Source of the DNA: an uncultured Muribaculaceae bacterium
GTDB lineage: Bacteria > Bacteroidota > Bacteroidia > Bacteroidales > Muribaculaceae
Direction: 5' to 3'
NCBI GenBank assembly: GCA_910586175.1
Contig: CAJUIJ010000079.1
Location: 1 to 11,243, forward strand
DNA length: 11,243 bases
The notes under the pieces are model-generated. The model saw only the letters and a list, made by a program, of their open reading frames with translations. It did not search any database and was not told the origin of the DNA. Made by a program: the position numbers and the translations under genes. Positions 1-7,717 of the stretch are shown here, in pieces. The first letter of the stretch is position 1; every line of letters begins with the position of its first letter.

Positions 1-107
1 GTGAATGTTCTGCACCTTGATTCGTCCGTTTGAAGCAAAAAAATAAGTTAAAATGCAACAACAAATTCCATTAAAAATTGTTTAATAAGTAGAGACAGGA
101 CGTAATT

Positions 108-449
108 ATGATAACAGAAGAAGTCATAAATGAAATATACAAAAACTACAACAAGCCATGCAGAAATGCTGAGGATCTAAACCTCCCCTATTTCGCAGAC
201 TTGCTGAAGGAACATCACAATCTCAAGATTGACGATGATGAGGTTGTTGTGGAAAGTGTGGAGGAGTTCAGCCCTTTCAGACGTTTTCTGAAGCGAGGAC
301 TTTTTGCCGTACTCGAATTTGATAGAAACGTGGCTTTTGTGTTTCAAGCCCATATTTTATTCTTCAGCAAGACGAGCAGTAAGCTCTCAGTGCATTTCAG
401 GCCTGCAGAGAAACGTTCATTTCTTGACAGGCTATTTGGACGTGACTGA
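108..449 (+). CDS. Conserved-looking hypothetical protein, 113 aa
   Basis: No function is recognised. The 113-residue product has no signal peptide and no clear membrane helix. Its N-terminal third is polar and rich in charged residues. A central FSPFRRFLKRG segment (about residues 54-64) leads into a hydrophobic stretch with AVLEFDRNVAFVF and HILFF (about 67-86). It ends in a basic RSFLDRLFGRD tail. From memory, similar small proteins with an FxPFRRFL...AVLEFDR pattern occur in Bacteroidales as uncharacterised families; this was not searched. The start at 108 has a weak purine-rich AGGA about 8 bases upstream. No TAnnTTTG promoter is evident in the 107 bases before it. The gene is followed by a strong terminator, so it is probably the last or only gene of its transcript. 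Confidence 0.7.
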   Translation: MITEEVINEIYKNYNKPCRNAEDLNLPYFADLLKEHHNLKIDDDEVVVESVEEFSPFRRFLKRGLFAVLEFDRNVAFVFQAHILFFSKTSSKLSVHFRPAEKRSFLDRLFGRD

Positions 450-516
450 CACGCAACTTGGCATGTACTGTTTTGCAACGTTTTAATCTGACCACATACT
501 TAATTGAGATATATGT

Positions 517-561
517 AAAGCATCGGGCGGCATTCTTATTGAAATGCCGCCCGATAGCTTT
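517..561 (+). terminator. Strong intrinsic terminator between convergent genes
   Basis: A perfect 13-bp GC-rich stem pairs 522-534 (ATCGGGCGGCATT) with 543-555 around an 8-base loop. It is extended by five further pairs (517-521 with 557-561) across one bulged A. The 3' side runs into TTTTA. It lies between the + strand gene ending at 449 and the minus-strand gene ending at 586, so it could serve both directions, although the T-run is better on the + strand. Confidence 0.85.
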
Positions 562-585
562 TATTATGATTTGAAATATCTCTGA

Positions 586-1137
586 TTACATATCATCAAT
601 AATGTCGAAACCTTCATTAAGTTCATCATCATTAAATTCACGCGAGTCAATAGTATCTATATCTACTATATCGTCGAGCGGAGAAGAGGATGTGGCTACT
701 TCTATATTTTTTTCAAACTCGTTCATATCGACAAACTGAGCTGGAGCCTTGCCTCTTTTCATAGTGCATATAGGCTCAACGAGACTTCTCGACGGTATCA
801 TTTCTTTCAGCTCAAGGAAGAAAGAGCGTTCGGTGAGATAATCAAATACAAAAGATAGTTTTTGACCTTCATCCTCAATAAGTTCGTAAAGAGCGGTAGA
901 CTCCATGAGCCATTGGTCGCAGTCAGATGCAGACACACCCATATCTTCAAGTGTCACCTCCTCTTCTCGCTCCCAATCATCGTTGCAGAGGAAGAAAGAG
1001 TCAAGCTCATCTTTAGTAAACCCAACACTTTCCAGAATAGCATTGCGCAATTGGAGGAAAGTATTCTCAGAGTCTATTTCAATTTCGCGGCTGAAGTTGC
1101 TCACTTCATCACTGACGAGTTTAAATCTATAAACCAT
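586..1137 (-). CDS. Plasmid pRiA4b ORF-3-like family protein, 183 aa
   Basis: This is a cytoplasmic acidic protein of unknown biochemical role. The N-terminal 125 residues resemble the pRiA4b ORF-3-like fold (also annotated 'IS1096 passenger TnpR-like'). It opens with MVYRFKLVSDE, then has FFLCNDDWEREEEVTLEDMG (about residues 48-67), and later LSFVFDYLTERSFFLELKE (about 94-112). The W-x(3-4)-EITLxDMG pattern with a following [FY]xYD/FDYL motif is what I recall as typical of the Bacteroidales members. The last 50 residues are low complexity and very acidic, with repeated DD, DIDT and DDEL runs ending in FDIIDDM. It lies downstream of and on the same strand as spt, 190 bases away, with a possible weak terminator between them, so separate transcription is likely. 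Despite the family name there is no sign of a mobile element here. Confidence 0.75.
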   Translation of the reverse strand: MVYRFKLVSDEVSNFSREIEIDSENTFLQLRNAILESVGFTKDELDSFFLCNDDWEREEEVTLEDMGVSASDCDQWLMESTALYELIEDEGQKLSFVFDYLTERSFFLELKEMIPSRSLVEPICTMKRGKAPAQFVDMNEFEKNIEVATSSSPLDDIVDIDTIDSREFNDDELNEGFDIIDDM

Positions 1138-1327
1138 TTTAATGTAAGCAAAAAAAATTCACATTTTACTGCACAGAAAAGTCAGCAGCGGCACATTGCC
1201 ACGACATATTCCCTGCTTTTTATCACTTCACTTTTGCTTCGCACAAGGAATGCGAAAAACATTGCGAAATTAATGCACAATGTTTATATGTGCAATAGCA
1301 AAATGAAAAAAATCAAAAAAAGATTTA
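1138..1327 (-). promoter_or_regulatory. spt-to-pRiA4b-like intergenic region with overlapping small hairpins
   Basis: This AT-rich gap holds several short inverted repeats. TGCACA (1274-1279) pairs with TGTGCA (1289-1294). AACATTG near 1258-1264 pairs with CAATGTT at 1278-1284. TTCGCA near 1238 pairs with TGCGAA near 1251. On the minus strand the first lies just past the spt stop and is followed by TTAATTT, so it may be a weak spt terminator. The pairings overlap and are short. No clear TAnnTTTG box for the downstream gene was found. Confidence 0.3.
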
Positions 1328-2515
1328 TTATTTCAAGAGGTCATACTTCTTGAAGACTTTCTCTATCGCTTCGAGCGAACGCTCCACCTGAGCCTTGGTG
1401 TGTGTGGCCATAAGTGAATAGCGAATCAAGGTGTCTTGCGGGGCAACTGCCGGGGTGACAACCGGATTTACAAACACTCCCTCATCAAGCAAATCGCGGG
1501 TGACACCGAATGTCTTGTAGTCATCGCGAATAAATAATGGAATAATCGGTGTGGATGTATGACCAATCTCACAACCCATTTCCCTGAAGCTGTCGAGAGC
1601 AAAATGCGTGATATCCCACAAGTGCTTCTGGCGCTCCGGTTCTGCAATTATAATATCAAGTGCAGCACTTGCAGCGGCCGTAGAGGCCGGTGTGATAGAT
1701 GCTGTGAATATATATGAACGTGAATGATGACGCAAGAAATTGGTAACCACTTTGTCGGTAGCAATGAATCCACCAAGTGAAGCCAACGACTTGGAGAATG
1801 TACCCATTATGAGATCAACATCGTTTGTTACACCGAAATGGTTGCATGTGCCACGGCCACCCTCTCCAAACACTCCGATGCCATGAGCCTCGTCTACCAT
1901 AACCGAAGCATTATATTGCTTGGCAAGCCTGACAATTTCCGGCAGATTGGCCACGTCACCTTCCATTGAGAACACACCGTCTGTAACAATTAGCTTCACC
2001 TTATCAGGATCGCATTTGCGGAGCTGTGTCTCAAGTGAGGTCATGTCATTATGACGATATTTAAGGTAGTTAGAGAATGACAGACGACGACCTTCGATGA
2101 TTGAGGCATGGTCTTGCTCGTCAAGTATCACATAGTCTTCACGACCGGTCAATACCGAAACTACACCCAAGTTGACACCGAAACCGGTGCTGTAAAGCAT
2201 CGCGTCTTCTTTTCCTACATAATCAGCAATCTTTGCCTCAAGATCCTTATGTATCGTAAGTGTGCCATTGAGAAAGGGCGATCCGGCCATACCAGTGCCA
2301 TATTTCTTAGTAGCTTCTACGGCCGCCTCTATTACCTTAGGGTGATTGGTGAGTCCCATGTAGCTGTTTGATCCAAACATCAACACTTTCTTGCCATTCA
2401 TCATGACTTCGGTGTCCTGATCGCTCGAAATAGCCCTGAAGTAAGGGTACACGCCAGCTGCTTTTGCTTTCTGTGGAGCATCGTATGCTGACAGTTTTTG
2501 TTGTAGTGGTTTCAT
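1328..2515 (-). CDS. spt: Serine palmitoyltransferase (PLP-dependent alpha-oxoamine synthase)
   Basis: This is predicted to condense L-serine with a long-chain acyl-CoA to 3-ketosphinganine, the first step of bacterial sphingolipid synthesis, in the cytoplasm. The 395-residue length is normal for the soluble bacterial enzyme. Visible hallmarks are the entry motif FGSNSYMGLTNHP (residues 47-59), DHAS with H136 (cofactor-stacking histidine), DEAHG at 208-212 (D208 and H211 contact PLP), and TFSKS with the Schiff-base lysine K242. The relatives in this family are KBL (glycine acetyltransferase) and BioF. The FSKS...LGGF context resembles SPT rather than the GKA context of BioF/KBL, so SPT is preferred, but substrate cannot be proved from sequence. 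A TAATTTTG box on the minus strand at 2542-2549 sits just upstream of the start and would give a leader of roughly 20 bases. It is transcribed divergently from dnaK. Confidence 0.85.
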   Translation of the reverse strand: MKPLQQKLSAYDAPQKAKAAGVYPYFRAISSDQDTEVMMNGKKVLMFGSNSYMGLTNHPKVIEAAVEATKKYGTGMAGSPFLNGTLTIHKDLEAKIADYVGKEDAMLYSTGFGVNLGVVSVLTGREDYVILDEQDHASIIEGRRLSFSNYLKYRHNDMTSLETQLRKCDPDKVKLIVTDGVFSMEGDVANLPEIVRLAKQYNASVMVDEAHGIGVFGEGGRGTCNHFGVTNDVDLIMGTFSKSLASLGGFIATDKVVTNFLRHHSRSYIFTASITPASTAAASAALDIIIAEPERQKHLWDITHFALDSFREMGCEIGHTSTPIIPLFIRDDYKTFGVTRDLLDEGVFVNPVVTPAVAPQDTLIRYSLMATHTKAQVERSLEAIEKVFKKYDLLK

Positions 2516-2842
2516 ATTTTAGTTGAAATCAAATCAGACCACAAAATTAATAATAATATGCGATAATTCAGCCAATTTTTTTAATAATATTAATTTTTTG
2601 TCAAATTTGTCAAATCCTTGTCACTCGAACCGAGATTATCCAATAATTATAAACCACTGAATATAAAACATTTAACTAAATATTTTAATCTTGATACACT
2701 ATTTTTAATCCATTTTGCATGTTATTTGTTAATAAGATAAACGCAAGGCTGAGGCATTGAAGATGCGATATGGCATACAAACGAGCTTGAGTCATGCAAT
2801 AAATTTAGAATAAAAATTAGAAACATATAAAAACACAAAATC
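2516..2842. promoter_or_regulatory. Divergent spt/dnaK promoter region with TTGTCA repeats
   Basis: This is 327 bases of very AT-rich non-coding DNA. On the minus strand TAATTTTG (2542-2549) is a good candidate -7 box for spt. A TTGG at 2572-2575 (minus strand), 22 bases upstream, could be a poor -33 element. Three direct repeats, TTGTCAAA at 2598-2605, TTGTCAAA at 2607-2614 and TTGTCACT at 2618-2625, lie near the middle. No CIRCE element and no convincing TAnnTTTG box was found for dnaK on the + strand. The short open frame crossing this region on the minus strand looks spurious. Confidence 0.45.
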
Positions 2843-4738
<1,896 letters not shown>

Positions 4739-4759
4739 TCATAATAACATATGACTTAA

Positions 4760-4796
4760 AAAGGAGGGTGTATCAATATTCTGATGCACCCTCTTT
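4760..4796 (+). terminator. dnaK intrinsic terminator
   Basis: A hairpin with left arm 4760-4775 (AAAGGAGGGTGTATCA, with one bulged G) and right arm 4782-4796 (TGATGCACCCTCTTT) closes a 6-base loop. The stem contains one G.T pair. It begins 21 bases after the dnaK stop codon and ends in a CTCTTT run, consistent with rho-independent termination. Confidence 0.8.
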
Positions 4797-4799
4797 GTA

Positions 4800-4920
4800 C
4801 AACCGTCCGCGATAGCATATTGAAACCTGTCTATAGAGTTTCTAACTTTGCCGTAAATTTTGAACTATGGAAAGGGTTGAACTTTACAGACAGGTCTCAA
4901 TATGCTATTGCGGACGGTTG
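4800..4920. repeat. Long imperfect inverted repeat (41-bp arms, about 39-base centre)
   Basis: The arms are 4800-4840 and 4880-4920. The outer 32 bp (4800-4831 versus 4889-4920, starting CAACCGTCCGC) differ at only two positions, one of which is a G.T pair. The inner part adds two more differences, one a G.T pair. The centre is AT-rich and contains TAACTTTG (4843-4850). The length and near-identity far exceed chance and exceed what a terminator needs. Possible readings are a palindromic MITE-like element, a remnant of an insertion sequence, a recombinase site pair, or a structured RNA. No recombinase or transposase gene is present in the window. Confidence 0.9.
4819..4850 (+). promoter_or_regulatory. 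Candidate Bacteroidales promoter inside the inverted repeat
   Basis: TAACTTTG at 4843-4850 matches the -7 consensus TAnnTTTG exactly. ATTG at 4819-4822 lies 20 bases upstream, the right spacing for the -33 TTTG element, although that element is within the left arm of the repeat. Transcription would start near 4857, read through the right arm, and could enter the downstream operon. A 20-codon open frame starts at ATG 4867 and stops at 4927-4929; nothing supports it as a gene beyond its position after this promoter. Confidence 0.45.
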
Positions 4921-5050
4921 CCCCTATGATTTGTGTTTACCTCCCAATCGATTTTCCTTAAATAAAGGAACACCCAAAACTTTTCAAAAACAAGTATACG
5001 AGACGTTTCTCCAAAGAATTAGGGGGCATCGGCAACAGCTTGAACAATAA
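4921..5050 (+). other. Possible degraded coding remnant, or non-coding
   Basis: An open frame crosses the inverted repeat and ends at TAA 5048-5050. Its only upstream ATG (4784) lies inside the dnaK terminator, which argues against an intact 88-residue gene. The portion after the repeat has a protein-like composition (for example CPYDLCLPPNRF, then PKTFQKQVYETFLQRIRGHR), so it may be the tail of a decayed gene, conceivably from a mobile element. I do not recognise the family. A small TTCCTT/AAGGAA hairpin lies at 4954-4970. Confidence 0.2.
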
Positions 5051-5164
5051 AAACAAATTTTTATCGTAATTAATTAGATACGATTCTTAATTTTGTAGCC
5101 ATACAATTAAAAAGAGCTATGAGCTCAATACGATACCAGAATCGAAATTAAAAAATAAATATCA
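5051..5164 (+). promoter_or_regulatory. Upstream region of the restriction-modification operon
   Basis: TAATTTTG at 5088-5095 matches the -7 box and would give a start near 5102 and a leader of about 60 bases. The matching -33 element is weak. Within the leader lies the perfect palindrome GAGCT-ATG-AGCTC (5114-5126). It is flanked by a direct repeat ATACGAT (5078-5084 and 5128-5134) and by an inverted pair CGATTCT (5081-5087) and AGAATCG (5138-5144). This arrangement could be an operator or a leader structure controlling the operon. No controller-protein gene is present. Confidence 0.45.
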
Positions 5165-6388
5165 ATGGATACCAAAATAATTGGTCAAGGGTACAACCTT
5201 AAAGCGGATACTTCCTTAGCAAAGGAACTGATTGAGCAGTTCAATAGCGAGAGATATGATTCGTTCACATGTCTTGTTGCTTTTGCAAGTTACGGAGGAA
5301 TCTCTGCACTAACTCCTTACATTAAGAAAGAGAAAAGCAGAGGTGTAAAGGTTAAAGTTATTTTAGGCATTGACCAAAAAGGGACATCCAAAGAAGCACT
5401 TGAAGAGGTTCTATCGTGGGGCGTAGAATCAAAGATTTATCACAGTTCATCGGTTAATATATTCCATCCCAAAATATACCTTTTCGAAAACACTGATATT
5501 TTTACGCTCATCGTAGGTTCCAATAATCTCACAACAATGGGATTGGTGAAGAATATTGAATGTTCTCTTTTGATTAAGGACACGAAGGGTGAGCATACTG
5601 TCCATAGTGATTTCTACGTCTATTGGAAGTCAATTCTTGATGGTGTTGATGTTAATTTAAAGACAATTACGCAAGAGTTGATTGATAGATTGTATGACGA
5701 CAATCTGATTCCGGCAGAATCCTATCGCGCAGAGAAATACGATAACGGAAGAGATTATAATTTGAACATAAATGATAGCAACCGTATCATTTTCAATGAT
5801 GTTAAGATTCAACGTAACCCTGAAGGCTTTGTGCCTAAAAGAAGGCAGATAAATGCTAAACGAATTACCCAGACGAAGATTGACTCAGACCAAAGCCAGT
5901 CGGCAATTACCGTCATAGAAGAATCGCTATTAATAAATAGCGAAGAAGTGCTAATTGCAGAAATAGGAGGCGGCCCACGATGGAAACAAGTTAACTTTCC
6001 CGTAGGGATATTTGAGAACTTCTTTGGAGCGGAACGAGGCAACAATTCATACAATATTGAGTTGATAAATATTGCACATGATGGTTCTTTAGGTGAAGTT
6101 GAAGTTCGTCAGGCAGTATCGGTCAGAAGCCACAACTATAGATTTGAATTACATTGTGCAGAAACGGACGGAACGTATCCGGGAAATAACAAACGTCCTA
6201 TTGGTTTATTTGTAAAAATAGACAATGGACAATTCTTGTATCAGGTTCTTCATCACAAACATTCTGCATATGATAAAATTAAGAAATACTTGTATGCAGA
6301 AAGTAGTGTTAGAAGACAAAATGAATTAAGAAGACTCATTGTTCACGTTGAAGCTTTACACGCTCTTTATCCTGAACTGCTGACCTAA
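5165..6388 (+). CDS. BfiI/NgoFVII-like restriction endonuclease (phospholipase D fold)
   Basis: This is predicted to be the nuclease of a restriction-modification system. The 407-residue protein has an N-terminal PLD-type nuclease domain (about 1-180). It carries one HxK motif (H101, K103 in FHPKIYLF), GSNNLT (118-123) and an acidic residue E132 in NIECSLLI. The spacing matches the active-site residues I recall for BfiI (H105, K107, N125, E136), shifted by four. Such enzymes dimerise to build one metal-independent active site. Residues about 255-380, with WKQVNFP, a basic RSHNYRFELH segment and RPIGLFVKI, are likely the C-terminal B3-like DNA-recognition domain of the NgoFVII family. This part is inferred from length and position. 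It is the first gene of the operon, and its TAA overlaps the next ATG by one base. The gene appears more AT-rich than dnaK. A non-restriction PLD nuclease is the main alternative, but the two adjacent methyltransferases make restriction far more likely. Confidence 0.85.
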   Translation: MDTKIIGQGYNLKADTSLAKELIEQFNSERYDSFTCLVAFASYGGISALTPYIKKEKSRGVKVKVILGIDQKGTSKEALEEVLSWGVESKIYHSSSVNIFHPKIYLFENTDIFTLIVGSNNLTTMGLVKNIECSLLIKDTKGEHTVHSDFYVYWKSILDGVDVNLKTITQELIDRLYDDNLIPAESYRAEKYDNGRDYNLNINDSNRIIFNDVKIQRNPEGFVPKRRQINAKRITQTKIDSDQSQSAITVIEESLLINSEEVLIAEIGGGPRWKQVNFPVGIFENFFGAERGNNSYNIELINIAHDGSLGEVEVRQAVSVRSHNYRFELHCAETDGTYPGNNKRPIGLFVKIDNGQFLYQVLHHKHSAYDKIKKYLYAESSVRRQNELRRLIVHVEALHALYPELLT

Positions 6389-7704
6389 TGGACTACAATT
6401 TCAGAACATTAAACTACCTTGGTAGTAAACTTCGTTTGCTGGATTTCATCGAGGCTAAGGTCATGGACGTAACTCCGAAAGGAGCCGGAGTCTGTGATTT
6501 GTTTGCAGGTTCCGGCTGTGTATCCCGTAAATTATCGCGTCTCTTTTCGGTTGTTTCATGTGATGTGCAAGCGTATTCAAAGGTAATATGCAATGCCTTG
6601 CTCAACAGATTCGATATTACGGATAATATGATTGATGACTTCTTTGTTGTATCAAACAATGAATCAGCCAATGCGTTGCGAGAGGCTTTCTATCCACTGA
6701 TTGATTTGGAAGAAAGCGCCATAAAGAACAAAAATATCGAAACTCTCACATGTATCCTTGAGCACGGTTCTATTGAGGTTTTCAACATTGAGCATAATTT
6801 TTCATGGTTGTCAGACAAGTTGACAGATGTTTACAATAATCTCAAAAAACATAGGTTAAATGATATCAGATCATTAGCCAGTCGCTACTATGGTGGCGTT
6901 TATTTTTCATACAGGCAAGCAGTAGAAATAGACATTCTTTTGGAGGGTATTCACAGGTTTGTTGGTGATAAGAATCGCGACATTTTCCTTGCTGCATTGT
7001 TAAGTACTGCAAGTGATGTAGTCGATACTGTAGGTAAGCACTTCGCTCAGCCGATTAAGGCAAGAGATTCGAAAGGGAATATCAAATCAACCGTTTACAA
7101 CAAGGCTGTTAAGGACAAGACAGTAGATGTAGCCACACGTTATCGCGAATGGTTGATTAAGTATATTAATTTGGCCAAGAGGGATTGCCAACACATCACA
7201 ATGAATGTTGACTATGTTAAGTGCTTAAAAACGCTACCAGACAATATCAGAACAGTGTATGCTGATCCTCCTTACACACGTGACCATTATAGCCGCTACT
7301 ATCATGTATTGGAAACGCTTACTCTCAGAGATTCGCCAAGATTGTCAACAGTAACGAATTATGGCTCGACTCATGTAAGTAACGGAATCTATAGAGAGAA
7401 TCGTTATCAATCGCCATTCTGCATTAAGAGCAAAGCTCCTGAAGCATTTCGCAAGATGTTTGAACTTGTATCGATTACTGGAAGAAATCTGCTTCTTTCA
7501 TATTCACCATATGATGAGACAAAGAAAACGCATCCTCGCGTGGTGAGTATGCAGTTGCTGACAAGTTTGGCAAAAGAATACTTTAACAATGTGGAGATTG
7601 TTTCTGCGGGAAGTTTCAAACATAATAAACTTAACTCGACAGAATATTTGCTCGATGCTTCCGATGAAGCGGAATTGCTTATAGTATGTACAAATAACGA
7701 TTAA
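6388..7704 (+). CDS. D12-class DNA adenine-N6 methyltransferase
   Basis: This is predicted to transfer a methyl group from SAM to adenine N6 in the recognition site of the adjacent nuclease, protecting host DNA. The order of motifs is that of alpha-class/D12 enzymes. NYLGSKLRLLDFI (9-21) and the SAM-binding DLFAGSG (37-43) come first, and the catalytic DPPY (293-296, in VYADPPYTRDHYSRYYHVLE) comes after a long middle domain that probably recognises DNA. Downstream, YQSPFCIKSKAPEAFRKMF is a conserved-looking stretch. At 438 residues it is longer than Dam (about 280), the extra length lying between motifs I and IV. Its ATG overlaps the stop of the nuclease gene (TAATG), which suggests translational coupling. 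In cassettes of this kind one methyltransferase typically modifies one strand of an asymmetric site; that pairing is inferred. Confidence 0.92.
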   Translation: MDYNFRTLNYLGSKLRLLDFIEAKVMDVTPKGAGVCDLFAGSGCVSRKLSRLFSVVSCDVQAYSKVICNALLNRFDITDNMIDDFFVVSNNESANALREAFYPLIDLEESAIKNKNIETLTCILEHGSIEVFNIEHNFSWLSDKLTDVYNNLKKHRLNDIRSLASRYYGGVYFSYRQAVEIDILLEGIHRFVGDKNRDIFLAALLSTASDVVDTVGKHFAQPIKARDSKGNIKSTVYNKAVKDKTVDVATRYREWLIKYINLAKRDCQHITMNVDYVKCLKTLPDNIRTVYADPPYTRDHYSRYYHVLETLTLRDSPRLSTVTNYGSTHVSNGIYRENRYQSPFCIKSKAPEAFRKMFELVSITGRNLLLSYSPYDETKKTHPRVVSMQLLTSLAKEYFNNVEIVSAGSFKHNKLNSTEYLLDASDEAELLIVCTNND

Positions 7705-7717
7705 TCCGTGCGTTTCT

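Noticed and set aside
586..1137. Mobile element, because of the 'IS1096 passenger/plasmid' family name
   Set aside because: No transposase, terminal repeats or target duplications are seen nearby; the name reflects only where the first member was described.
862..1353. 163-residue + strand open frame overlapping the pRiA4b-like gene
   Set aside because: It is antisense to a recognisable protein and runs through the AT-rich intergenic region; its composition is not protein-like.
2598..2640. CIRCE/HrcA element upstream of dnaK
   Set aside because: The CACTCG...CGAG stretch (about 2622-2634) is too short and lacks the TTAGCACTC-N9-GAGTGCTAA form.
4784..5050. Intact 88-residue gene on the + strand
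   Set aside because: Its ATG lies inside the dnaK terminator hairpin and the first half is the inverted repeat; at most the 3' part is a remnant.
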